A stretch of 64,000 nucleotides of DNA from Hydractinia symbiolongicarpus (taxonomy: Eukaryota > Cnidaria > Hydrozoa > Anthoathecata > Hydractiniidae), in contig NC_079882.1 of assembly GCF_029227915.1 (NCBI RefSeq), positions 24,865,001-24,929,000 on the forward strand, written 5' to 3'. The position numbers and the translations under genes were made by a program. This document shows positions 1 through 13,000 of the stretch, one piece after another (position 1 is the first letter of the stretch; every line of letters starts with the position of its first letter). The notes under the pieces were generated by a model. That model was given only the letters and a program-made list of their open reading frames with translations, had not been told where the DNA came from and made no database searches.

Positions 1-2550
1 ATCTGGCAAAAACACTTAAAGTTAGGAGCCTTACCAACAATCAATCTTCCTAAAAAGTCACACGAAAAATTTAAAGTCACCTGAAAAAAGAGCTATCATT
101 AAAAGTCCAATTCCAATGAAGAAAAGTGAACATTTAGTTTACAAAAGTTTAGTTGATTTCAACATGAAAGTGGATAGGTTAAAAATGAATGGCTGGCAAA
201 CTATATTTTTAGAGCATAAAAGTGTATTTAAATATTTTACGCCACAATTTACCATACCAAAATATGAAGTTATTGTCGATGAAAGTATGGGTTTCACTTT
301 AATAATATTTGGATGGATACTTCCAGAAAATCACTACCTTTACAAAAGTCAGTAAGGAAAGTGACTATATCAAATTTAATTAAAGAAATCACAACTTACA
401 AATTATGTAATGGTGTAGATGTTGAATCCAATGAATTGTTGCTACATTCAATCCTGTGTGATGTGGATTTTAAAAGTGACAATCCAGTACAATTAAAGGT
501 ATATAAAAGATCTAAAGATTGTTGTATTTTAAAGGAAGGTTGTGATAAATTGTGTTGTATGTCTTGTGACATATTTGTCAAAAAATTTCATAGTGATGCA
601 AAGAGAAAGTTGTGTAACATTAACATACCAACAAAATTAAATGCTCCTTTATGTTCAACTCACCCTAATAAGGTAAAGCTAGCTCTGCAGCAACAAAGGA
701 AGGAGTGTAAATAATTAAAGAAACAAATTGAAAAAATGAAGAAAGAAATTGAGTCACTTGGTGTTTCACTTGATGAAGATTTAAGTACTGATATTAAAGC
801 AATAATGAACGAAAATTCGGACAAAGTGTCTCCATTCATCAAAACATTTTGGGAACAACAAGTGAAATCGTTTAGTGGAAAGGTTCATGGTCAAAAATAC
901 CATCCAATGATCATACGATTTTGCCTTTCACTTGCCTCGAAATCAGCATCAGCGTATGATGAACTCAGGGATTCCCAGGTATTAGTATTACCTAGTAGAA
1001 GGACTTTACGCAACTACAAAAATGCGATTCACCCAAAAGCTGGATTTAATCCTGATGTTGTGCAAGAATTAATCAAAACAGTTCAACCACTCACTGGGTA
1101 GCAAAGATATATAGTGCTATCTTTTGACAAAATAAAAATTCAGGAAAACCTGGTTTTTGATAAGCATTCTGGAGAACTTATTGGTTACGTTTATCTTGGT
1201 GATCCGGAACGTAACTTCTCTACATTTGACACCAGAGATCAATTGTTGACACATGCTTTTGTGTTTTATGTAAGAGGTTTAGCATGTGATCTCAAGTTTG
1301 CATTAGCCTACTTTGCTACAAAAAGCATCACATCCTACCAACTTATGCCAACATTCTGGGAAGCAGTGATCCATCTTAGAATTGACTTGTAAGCTTTCAG
1401 TTATAGCTGCTGTGTCAGATGGCATCCCCAAATCGAAAATTCTATAGGATGCATAGTGCTATGGATGACAAATTGGATTGCGATGTTGTTCATCGATCAA
1501 TAAATGTTTTTGCACCCCACAGATATATCTGTTTTTTTGCAGATGCACCGCATTTAATGAAAACTGCAAGAAATTGTGTATTTCATTCTGGTGAGTTTCA
1601 AACTTTGAGAATTTATATAAAAACATACTTAACCTCTTAAAAGAGTGTATTAAATACTTCCATACCTTCCCTACCTATACCTTTTCACATATATATTTTT
1701 TTGCAGTCATGTCTTCGTATTTTTTAAATTTAATGTAAACAACAGCTAATAGTGTGATTTTTACATAGTTTGTATTTAGGTGATGGTAGAGGAACTCGCA
1801 GCTTGTGGAACAATGGTTTACAAATAATTTGGTATCATTTTGTCAAAGTTGTTAATGATGAAAACATGCCCAAATTAAGTCTTGAACATGTTCAGCTTAA
1901 CCCATATTCAGTCATGAGTGTCCACCTAGCTGCACAAATTTTAAGTGCTAGTGTTGCAAATGTTTTAAAGGCATACTGCCCACCTGAAACACATGGTACT
2001 GCTACATTTTGTATGCACATGGATAAATTTTTCGATTGTTTAAATGTTCACAATCAACTTGAAGGAAACCAATTTTATAACCATACCGAAATGTTAATGA
2101 CGAAAGACTTTTGTGGCTGGAGAGTGCTTTTTTGAAATATTTAGGTGATTGGAAAAGTAGTATTATTAATAGGCAAGGAAATTTCAGTCAAAATGCTTGC
2201 GATAGTATGTTTATCTCTTGGCAGATCTACAAGGGTTTACAAATGACAGTTTACTCTGTTATTAAAGCTACAAAATACCTGCTTGAACAGGGAATGCCAT
2301 TCGCTTTGACAGAACGATTTAATCAAGATGTGTTGGAGGAGTATTTTGGCAGACACAGAAGTTTAGGTTGTAGAAACGACAATCCAAGCCTTTACCAGTT
2401 TGGTTACAACTCCAACACAATTCGGATGCAGAGATCAGTAGTGCCTGTTACTGGAAATACTAAAGGCCGACATAAACAAAAACAAGTGTCTTGTAGCGTA
2501 AAGTTGACGACGAGCCCTTACAAAAACGAAAGGCAAAAAAGTAACTCAAA
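1..2550 (+). pseudogene. P-element/THAP9-like transposase, decayed, 5' end off window
   Basis: Broken copy of a P-element-type (THAP9-like) transposase, which would cut and paste its own element. The window opens at the linker that follows a THAP zinc finger (GALPTINLPKK near base 35); the finger lies off the left edge. Then come a helix-turn-helix-like stretch (SKSASAYDELRDSQVLVLPS, about 930-990), the catalytic-fold start (LSFDKIKIQENLVFDKHSGE, about 1117-1176), ADAPHLMKTARN (about 1540) and the C-terminal family signature LTERFNQDVLEEYFGR (about 2305-2352). In-frame stops at 712-714 and 1099-1101, plus frame changes near 340, 1385, 1418 and 2120, show it is dead. A family-typical GT-AG intron, 1591-1779, is still recognisable: HSG resumes as DGRGTRSLWNNG. 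It sits downstream of the last visible anoctamin exon, probably in an intron of that gene. Family call is firm; element ends were not found. Confidence 0.85.
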
Positions 2551-2638
2551 TATTTGTTGTAGGTTCTTTTATTTCATATATACAGTATCAAATATATACA
2601 GAAAATGTTTAGAAAGTCATCACACAATAAAAAACTAC

Positions 2639-3041
2639 TTAATCAATAACATCAGGTTTATTTGTGGCTTTTGCAATACTTTTGCGTAAACTCTTCGATT
2701 TTTTAGTCTTTGTGGACAATTTATGTTTATTTGCCACATCTTTTGCTAGTGAAAAAGCCCGAACTCTAAGGAAGAGTCTTATCATCTGCTCCATTAAATT
2801 ATTTGTAATTTCACTGTCACAAATATTGTTAGTCACAAAGTTGTTACCTAAAGAGAAATTGAAAAAGACAGCATAATGTTCACTATTGTTTTTATTTTTA
2901 TCCCCCTAAATAGGTTTATATTACCTGGACAACTGCGTTATCAATATCTGTATCGAAATTTTCATCTAACATATCTTCATCAAGAAACTGTAACAAAACA
3001 TCTAGCGTTTCACCCCAAACAAACCCTTTCTCGTCCGCCAT
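2639..3041 (-). CDS. Small two-exon gene convergent with the P-like transposase; product unknown
   Basis: Exon 1 (3041-2925) starts MADEKGFVWGETLDVLLQFL and continues acidic to residue 39, ending in a good donor (CAG|GTAATA). A second open block (2847-2639) has an acceptor (CTCTTTAG) and encodes a basic C-terminus with LMEQMIRLFLRVRAFSLAKD, ending KPDVID-stop. The C-terminal pattern (F-x-R-x-R-x-F-S-x-A-K-D, then a Lys-rich tail with SLRK) resembles, by recollection, tails of small proteins found near transposase genes, so it may be a second gene of the same element. The two blocks do not join in frame as drawn: exon 1 ends in phase 0, while exon 2 needs one extra base. Either a small exon is missed or the gene has decayed. 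Function unknown. Confidence 0.4.
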
Positions 3042-3119
3042 TTTTGATCTTTGTGCATTCACTTTGATCACGTGATGTATTTTGAAAATTTGCACGAGTT
3101 ATTTCACAGAACAATGGTA

Positions 3120-3610
3120 AAAAACAATGCGCTTCCAGACCAGAGTTTATTTCTATAGACTATGCTATTACCAATCCAAAAAACTTATACTTTGCCCTCC
3201 TACCCTCCACAAATATCACTAAAGCTCCTCTCCACCTGACTTCCTGAACACAACACATATCAACAGATCTACGTTCTAACATTTCAACTACTTCACCTGC
3301 TCTACCTCTCAGAGTACCAACATTTACACTAGCCATCCTCAACCTAGTGTTATCTACCTTGTGATGTGATAGCTGGGTAACGGTCCGACGATGCTCACAC
3401 CTCACATCTGTCCTACTGTGGGTGACATCTTCACTCCTTAGAGCTCCAGCCCCGTTTACGAAGTTTGTCTGATCAACTGTTCTTACGGCCATTAATAAAA
3501 AGTTTTGGCATTGTTTTACAGCTGGATGCCCTTCCTAGCGCCAACTGTTCACAGACCGGACTGGGTGTTTTTTTAAAGTGACACCATCACATGTGGCATT
3601 TCATGGGACT
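3120..3610 (-). mobile_element. RTE-like LINE fragment, endonuclease N-terminal region
   Basis: Read on the minus strand, this contains a LINE 5' segment (CAGTTGGCGCTAGGAAGGGC, then the start of an endonuclease-reverse transcriptase protein). The peptide RLRMASVNVGTLRGRAGEVV (near 3355-3296) followed by RRSVDMCCVQEVRWRG is the strand and active-site start of an APE-type endonuclease, as in RTE-class LINEs and the 'craniofacial development protein 2-like' annotations derived from them. The open frame runs 3492-3160. One lost T near 3175 shifts it, after which homologous-looking residues continue. No reverse transcriptase follows. Retaining the 5' part only is unusual, since LINE copies normally lose their 5' end. 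Confidence 0.75.
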
Positions 3611-4091
3611 TCCACATGGCTATATATAAAAATTTAAGAATTTTTATGTGCACCAATATATTCAGGAAGATAAGACGCTCATTTTAAGCCAAGGTTGTTT
3701 TTTGACCTCAATTCTCCATTAACGTTTCTCTTTAATAATTACGTCGTTTCTTTCTGTACAATTTCGCAAGTGCGTAGACCTAAACTATAGTTGGATCGAA
3801 CTGGTTGGATAGAACTAACTAATTATACATGAATTTTAATTCAAAGATGAATTGTTGAGGCCGAATATTTTCAGTGAAAGATAATAGTATTTTAGCTATA
3901 AAATTGTGGCTAGTGTGTTATAACAGAAAAAATATGGATATATAGTCTGAAAAAAAACCTTTCGTAACTAATTATATAAAACAAAAATTTCTGATTTTTA
4001 AAAGGGTTACTGCCACCCTAATTTAATTATTACCAAGGATATATAAAAAACACAAAATGATGTATTAAGAAAGGAAATGTAGTAATCTTAC
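3611..4091. other. Gene-free AT-rich stretch
   Basis: AT-rich sequence between the LINE fragment and the last visible anoctamin exon. It is presumably intronic to the anoctamin gene. No coding exon, repeat array or RNA gene was seen. Confidence 0.5.
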
Positions 4092-7000
4092 CTTATTAAA
4101 TCTAAAGGTTGTTCTTTGAACCATCGACCAGGTCTTCCCCAGTGATAATACAATAGCTAAATGTAAAAAAAATATACATGGAAAAGATTCTTTTTTTACA
4201 TTTTAAAGCAGCAAACAAAAAGGGGATGTTGGAGTACAGTAGGATACTCACGTATTTATATACATCTATATAATAATACCTGTATAAGTCTAATTGTCTG
4301 TCATGGAAAATGGTCCTGCAATTAGGGAGACGCACGCAATGCTGTATAAAAAGGATGGGCAAACCCATGGAGTTTTCCACAAGCCACTGACATTATAAAT
4401 ACCACACAAACCCTTGTTAAAGCAAGACATTTATTAATGCGAACAGTTTTGACAAAATATAATGACTAAATCTACCTGTCTGTCATTATCTTGCTTGTGA
4501 GTTAATAATGAATGTTCCATTAGGTGAGGACCCTACAAATAAATTACCATTATAATGCTGTATGTTAGAACATAAAAACACAATGAAATATTTTATATGC
4601 ACTCGCAGAATAATATAATAAAAAAGAAGAACAAAGAATTACATCATGCAGTGGGTATGCAGCTGTGTAGGACCCGTTTGCTATTAATCTGTTGATGCCT
4701 ACAAAAAGCAATTTCATATAGTGGAAATAACTTCTTCACATTGTTAAATCAATGATAAAGCTCTAAAAGATGCAAATCCCATCCACTAATTTTTAACAGG
4801 TACTCGTGAAGATAATACTTATTATAACAAAATAGTTATCAAGTGGCCATTGATGAGAGAAGACAAAGTAACATATATATCGAAAAATGTATCTCTTACC
4901 CATTTGGTGGTGTTTACGATCATCATACCGGCACCTCATTAATATACGATGTACCTAAATTCAATTGATTTTGAATAATAATTAAATTTTGATAATCTGA
5001 GTTTAAATTTTAATAAGGATTTGTAGACAAAAAAAACTATGCAAGAGGTCATGGATAATGTCTGGGTTTAACAATGCCAATCTAGCTGTTCAGTAGTCAG
5101 TATCAGTTTAAATTGCAAATACAACAGGATTAATTAAAACACTGTTCTTAGAAAATTTTACTAGTTAATGAAAAAAAGCCATAAAAAAGCTTTTTAAATT
5201 TCCATGTATTTTAATAGAGTTTGACACATGAAAATTAAACATACAACTCGACTTCTTTGTGCACTTGAAAAAAAATCTTCCTTGTTCTCAGGAAATATGT
5301 ACCTAAACAAAGAGAAATTGATATTAAAGTAACATGTTTCCAAACATATAACAATATTTGTATTAAATTACAAATGTTGATAATGCAATGTGTATCAAAT
5401 CGTACCGTATTTTCCGGTATATAACCCGCGGGGTATAAGTTGATTCTTACGACTTCCACCGTTGGTGCGAGTTATAATGTGGTGCGGGTTATGTGATAAG
5501 TTTTATATTTTCTGTCATTTATTGTGAGATTTAAAGTTTATACATTCAATGAAGAAAATAGTACCAACGGGATAAAATGCGTACATAAATATAACTGCAT
5601 GCGCAATCCTATATCTACATAATCTTACTTCAACTACGTGATCTAATTTTTTTTCGCACAGTGAAATTGCTTTCTTTACCTTTCTATTGCTTGCCATGGC
5701 TAATATTACGAGCTCTCTCTGAAACACAATTCTGGAGATCATTTTTCTTTTGCGTTGAATGTAATTCTAATCTATTTATATATTTACAATCACATTGAGC
5801 ACATTGAAATGATTTGCTTCTGGTAATAGAGCAATATAGCAGGTATCATTTTTAGATTTAATTGACAGGTATTTCACTACCTAGTGACCAGGACTTAATT
5901 ATTAATTCCTGTTAAAAATATTGAAAAATGTTAAAATTAAAGTATAGATAATAATATTCTTTTTTATCTTCGCTACCTTCGAGCAACAGGTCGCCGCTAA
6001 AAATATCAAAAATAAATATAATATACAATTAATTAGACACACGCAACTATCTCCTCCTTATTGCCACCATTCATTTTATCATACACAGTGTGATTGCTGA
6101 GATATAAATAGAGAAGAACGTTCCGTACATCGCTGTTACAGACAATCCGTGATAATTATTATGTTGTTTATTTTTATGCCATAAAAACTTAAATATACAT
6201 AAAAAACAGAGATTTTACTTTAGGTTTATAACCTGATAGAATGGTTTTTTTTGTTTGTTTGTTTAATCGCAGGGAGCAAGAGTTATTATTGGCTGAAACT
6301 TATGTCTACAAATAAAAAGAAAACAGCGTTGTCTGATTTAGTACTGTCGGCATTAGCAGAAGATCCACTTGTCAAATTAATTTTAATTCATTATTATTTC
6401 GGCAATCAGAGACAAGGAAGTTAAGACTGAGAGAGTCGCTAGTTCATACACTCGGTTCTCGTGTTTGGGGTTCACGAGTTTAAACGTCCCCCACTTGTCT
6501 CCAGCATGAAAAAACAGAACACATGCACATGTTTATAAAATGATTAGGGTAAGTAAAAATACGCTAATTCTTTTTTTTAACACGATGCAGGTTATGCAAA
6601 GGTGCAGGTAAGTAAAACAGGTTGATTGAAATTTTATGCGGGTTATACGAAGGAGTGGGCTATCTGATAGCATCTAGTTTATAACTCCCTAAAAAAGCTG
6701 ACCTGCGGGTTATACGATGTGCCGGTTATATACCGGAAAATACGGTAAATATTAAATTTTATAAAAATATTTAAAGTATTTAAATGAAAATACTACAATC
6801 ATCCAAGATCAATTAAGTGATCATTCATTACACAACAGTCCTGGCTGTAAACACATGCCACAATTTATTACGTGTATAAATATTTGTAACTTCTTGACTT
6901 ACAAAAAAAACATTGAGTAGCATATTCCTGCTTTAAACACTATAATGAAACTTACTTATCCATTCTATCTCTGCGAAACTCACAAGTGTAACAATTTAAT

Positions 7001-10000
7001 AGCTCAGGTATGTCATGCTCATCCAATTCAAATGGATTCGTGCAGCAACAACAAATGGCTTCTGTCAACTTTTCAGAAAATGTTCGAGCATCTAGATCTT
7101 CTTCCTGAAGAATTTAGTAAAGAAATGTTGCACAAGCAATGAAATAATAATATGAAGGATTCCAATTTTAAACAGACTAAAGAATATACGGTTGCTATAT
7201 TAGAATAACATTTTTAACATGCTAGGGCATGTTGGACTTCTAATTCTTAGTAGCTAAGCCTAAAAAAAGTACTAGAAGGTGGAGGTTCTTCAAGACTTTT
7301 TATTGACAGGTCAGTATGTTATTTTTTACATTTTTAAATCAGCATCATATTAAGTATAGCAGGTCTTGATTTAATCCCATTTATTGGGTTATCAGTAAAA
7401 AAATTAAGAGGCCTAGGACAAGCAAACAAGTATTATTTTGGCAAAAAAATTTATGTTAATCAATTTATCCTAAAAATATCTATGCATCTATAAAGTTTAA
7501 ATCAATCCTTTAACTGGTCTAAAATTACTGATGACAAAAAATATCAAAATTTGTTATTTCTTAAATATAACATCATAATTTATGCAACATAATTAAATCT
7601 GAAATTCTTGATGTGAAAATCTTGAAAACGACCAACCAACTTTTTAAGCTCTATAATATAAGTTCAACATCATTTTATACCTCGGGTTCCCTTTTACACC
7701 AATAAAATAAACTATACATTTCATTACTGTATATAACATGTTTGTTAAAACTGAATGTGTAGGAACATATCTATGAACGGAAAGAACAACAAAAAATTTT
7801 TTTAGTTAATAACAAAACGATTGTGCCAATTACATCCTAGTCTGCACAATTCTGCAATGCTTAAATAAGAATCAACGTGAAATGATTTTTGATTTGGTTT
7901 GATTTTTCAAGGCATTGCTAACAATCAACTTATTCTTCATTTCATAGCTTTACAACAGGAGGGAAAAACTATAATTAATTAGATAGAGCAAATTAAAAAA
8001 CCTGCCTAAAGACAAAAACTAATTTAAAAAAATTTTTAATTGAAACTTTCTTTAAAAAAAAGAAGAAGAGGAATTTTAGAACCCTTCATTTAGTTAAACT
8101 GAGTGATTTTTACTTTTTTTTTAAAAAAAAAAAGGAATTAAACCCCACTTGAACTATAATAACAGTAAAGGAGCATTAACAGGCATCAAGAGAATATAAA
8201 TTGTGACAATTCTATTAAATTTTAACTCATTTAAACTCTCATTTTAGCCAAAATTGCGTTTTGACATTAATTCTTTTTTGGACTGGTTGTTGAGAAAGCA
8301 TCAGCTACCAAAGATATTTATTTATCGCATCTGCAAAACTACTCAACTTCTATTTGTGTACTACTCTTAAATCTTTCCAAAAATCTGTCTACCTTTACTA
8401 TGACAATATCTTCAACATCAAAATATCTGTTCAATATAAAATAACTGTTTTGTACTCGTTTGTATATAACCACTTTTGATGGAATTTCAACCTTCAACTA
8501 AAACAAATGCAAAACTACATTAACTACGAGCCAATTTTATAAAACTATTAAACTATTTTACAAATAACAATTTGACAATAGCAACAGGCTGCTACAACAC
8601 TAAAGAGATAGAAATCAAAATCAGGTCATGTTATGGAAAAAACCCAACATGTGATGGATTCTGTCTGATAACACTTGTGTGATATCATAAGTACTAAAGG
8701 TTTACTCCAATTTCAACACATGAGAAAATTAAAACATTTATTTTATTGAATTGGAAGGCCTAATAAGAGATGGTCTGATCAAACAAATAAGGACACCTAT
8801 CTACCATTACTATAGAGTAAGTCAAGAGTATCGTCACGTCATCTTTTACAAGCATTATTGATCTCCCAGGACAGAAAGACAGACAGACAGACAAAAAAAA
8901 ACCTTTTCCTTACCTTCTAGTTTTGACTGCTAAATTATAGAAGACCAGTGAAAATCATATATATATTATTATGTTCTAACTGTTCATAACAGGACAAGTT
9001 GATATAGCCCAATCCAACTAGACATATTGTTTTGACGTCATTACCATAAAATAGACTGACATCACTGTTTTGGAAATTAGAGGAAATAATTGACTTCCGT
9101 GGGTAACTAGGGACCACTGAGAACCCCAATTGAGAGAATTCTCAAGTGTTTTAAATATGCTGGGTTAATGATGTCAGTAAAAATCCTTTAGGTACAGTAA
9201 TAGTAGGAACAGTGTAAGAAACGTGTGAAAAAAAAATCCGTTTTTTATATGGACTGGACTTTGCTGGTGTTAAAACATATTTTTATACCTACATTATCTT
9301 TACAACTTTTCCCTAATGAAGTAGATTTTTTTATAGGGCATTCAACTAGTTTGAATAAATAGTACACATGCAATGACTTCACACTGCACTTTTGACTGCC
9401 AAGATAAAATTGGATATCATAAATTGAAGAAAATACAAAAAGAAACTTTCACACTTTATATCTATACATGCACAAGTCTTTTTTTAACTTCATGATCGTA
9501 CTAGTCTATAGGAGAAAGATTTGTGATTAGAGTTTCGCATAGATCATGACTCGTAAGTATCTAAATTTTTTTAAAGAGTATTATATGATGGTGCAAACTG
9601 AAACATATATGATTTACTTTGTAGCATTTATGGGACCGCAAGGTACTAATAGGCTGAAACTTTTTCTTGGAACATAAAAGTAAAAGATTCAAGCACTTTT
9701 AAAATTTACATATAAAATAAATTTCCACCTTAAGGGGCATTTTCATTCTCAGCTCCTCTGCACCTTTGCACATCAAATTCCATGGTATATGAATCTTAAC
9801 AAACACTGTTTTTCCATCAGCTGAATTCTAAAATTACAACAATAACAAGCTATGTTAGCTTAAACGAATGTCAGGTGCTCTTATTTAAATACTTCTTTAC
9901 TGCAAATTAATTAACCGAAAGATACGTTGATTGTGTCAATTGATAATGCAAAATCAAGACTTCAGGCAAAGCCTTCTGTATAACTTTATAATTATCACTA

Positions 10001-13000
10001 CACGTTTCTAGAGCCCTGGCTTAGAATATAATACTTTAACAACAAACCTCAATATCCTCCCTTTCCAGCTCTAGTCCGATTCGCTTTAGATTCTTCTCAA
10101 ATAATTCACGTTTACCAGCACGGTTTTTTCGCCTTGCTTCATCACTTTCATTTGGTTCATAGGCAAGTACATAATCTAAATTTTGTGACAAACATGATAA
10201 AATTAAAACTGATAATTTTTTTTTAAGCTCTAAGCAATATTTACTTGACAAAATATATATTAAGGATGATGAATCCACACTATGCTTAGGAATATTGCAG
10301 TTTATACAAATGGTGTGTGTCAAATGTTTGCAATTATCTGAACTTCCTATATCTTTTATTGGTTTTATATGTTGACAAATTGATGCTAAGAATAATTTTT
10401 GCAATCAAGTAAAATAATTTTTTAACTAAGTTCTTGAAAAATAACTTTGTGTGTTACATAAGATCAAAGGTCAAAGAACTTCAATATGATCAAATTTTTT
10501 TTACTATGATTTGTTACAAGAAAATTCTATCCTTTGCATATTTATATTTAGCTAATATTTTGACTGGAGCAGAGTCTTTCATGGATTCTGGTAATTATAT
10601 TTCTAAAATCAATTCTGAAATGTACCATTTGTAAAAGTTTGTATGTAAAATTGCTTAAAAACTTTTTAACGTTTTAAACAAATTTTTTCCCCTGATACAT
10701 AATTATTATGTTGAATTGATCACACAGAAAACAATTTTATGCACCATTTTTGTAAAATAATATACTAACCAACAACCCTCTTCCCATCTCGAAAAGTTGT
10801 CTTCAAAATTTTTCCCTAAAAAGATTGTTTATATTAATATAATATAAACTGTTTTGTCTATCTATACCGAGAAATATTACCAATGGCCATTAATATAGCT
10901 TGCAAGGTCAATATGCTAATTCAGTGTTTCTATATGGCTATATCCTTCAGAAATATTTGGAATAATAATAATAATAATAATTTCTTGGAAGAGATAGATG
11001 AAACAGTTTTATTAACTGATAGTTATTTTGTTTTGGTTTGTAGGAACCAGGATTATTTTTGTTAAAAAAAGAAAACATTTGACTTAAATTCCATTGTTTC
11101 AATTTTTCAAAACAAAACATTTAAATAACCATATACAGAATTTTTAAACGTTTTTTAACCAAAGTCAGAAGAAAGTTCCACACACAAATTTGACACTGTT
11201 TTGCTAGTTGCTAATTGTGCCAATGAATGCTTATATTAAAACCGCTAGATTGAAATTCATTTCCTGCTGCTTTTTTGGCAGAGTGATTCGAGATTTTGGA
11301 TTTACTGTAACTTGATTTTCGAGTCTGTATGTATGTAGCTATGTTTTAATGATTATCCGGTAATGTTATTTGTCTACATTTATAGCCATAATTTTGGTTG
11401 CTCTTTGGGTAAAAGTTATGCCGTGTTGCAAACGCCGTCGTGAAAGCTTTTTTAGGGACCATCTCAAAATGTTCGTATAATTCGTATCAAAAACTTTGTA
11501 TCAATTTATTAAATCTTTCGTATCATTTTATTTTTAATACGAACTTTTTCGTATCATCAAAATTACAAGTTCGTATAAAGTTCGTATTATTTAAAATAAA
11601 CTTTGTATGTAGTTCGTATCATTTTTTAATAAAAAATAATTTGCTAATACGAAGCTTGTTTATTATAATTGGACTATTATCTATAGTCTTTATATTGAAA
11701 TTTTTCAACAATTATAAAGTTCGTTTCGTTAGACGAACTTCGTTTATTTTAATTGGATTTATTATCTAAGATCTTTAGGGATCATCTCCATGACATCGTA
11801 GAAAGCGAAAAGATCGCCGTAGATCGTTTAAAAATCATGAAAACGGCATTGTAGAAGCTAAGAGATCGCCGGAGATCGTTTAAAAATCATGAAAACAGGA
11901 TCGTAGAAAAGGAAAAGATCGCCGTAGATCGTTCAAAAATCATAAAAACGGCGTCGTAAAAAACGAAGAGATCGCCGTAGATCGTTTAAAAATCATGAAA
12001 ACAGGATTGTAGAAAACGAATAGATTGGCGTATATCGTTTAAAAATCATAAAAACGGCATCGTAGAAAACGAAAAGATCGCCATAGATCGTTTAAAAATC
12101 ATAAAACGGCATCGTAGAAAATAAAAAGATTGCCGTAGATCGTTAAAAAATCATTAAAACGGGATCGTAGAAAACGAAAAGATCACCGTATATCGTTTAC
12201 AAATCATAAGCGGTTAGATTGTGTAGATTAAACCTATGAATATGCAATTTTGCTAGTCTTTTCAAAGAAGTCAACCTTGTAGATTTTACTTCTTTTTTTT
12301 CTGGGTTTTTGTAAAGTTTGTATCATTTCTTTTCTTATTTTAAAAAAAATTCGTTTAATTCTTTTGTTTCTGGTTTCGTATTGAAATAATTATGCGCAAT
12401 TACGCCGGCACTTTTGAAGTTCGTTTCAAGATTGTATAGCAATTTATTTCATTCAAAGTTCGTATCATTACTATCTCGCCTGCGAGGAGTATTCAAATAC
12501 AGCTGTCCGTCCCAAAATGGAAATTTTTGGCTCTCAGAGCACCGACACGAGAGTAGTCGTGTGTTCGAATCTCATCTTGGTAACTATTTTTTTTTTTTTT
12601 TATTTTTACTATCTCGCCTGCGAGGATAGGTTTCCAACTCGTAACTAACTAAATGTCCCAAATGGTCAATTGCAACGTCACAGATTTAAACTTCGTACCT
12701 AAACTCTATAAGTACTTGGAAGTCATCTAAATGACGTTTCAGGCCAAAATTGGTATTTGTTTTCGACAAAATTTGACACAGTTAACAAAAAAGGTATGCT
12801 GAACATAATAGTGACATCATAATTTTGATTTTTGTCACCTAAATGTCATTTTAGGCCAAAATTGGTCCAAAAATTAAAACTACTTTATTTTAGACAAAAT
12901 TTGGCAAAGTTAACAAAAAACGTATGCTGAACATGATGGTGACATTAAAATTTTGATTTTTGTCACCTAAATGTCATTTTAGGCCAAAATTGGTCCGAAA

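Noticed and set aside
4157-4380. Minus-strand frame at 4380-4102 as a single exon
   Set aside because: Only its 3' part (from 4156) is coding in the anoctamin frame. The preceding exon ends at 4476 in phase with 4156, leaving 4157-4475 as intron.
11440-11769. 109-codon frame at the left end of element A
   Set aside because: It lies in the TTCGTAT-rich subterminal repeats and has repeat-driven composition.
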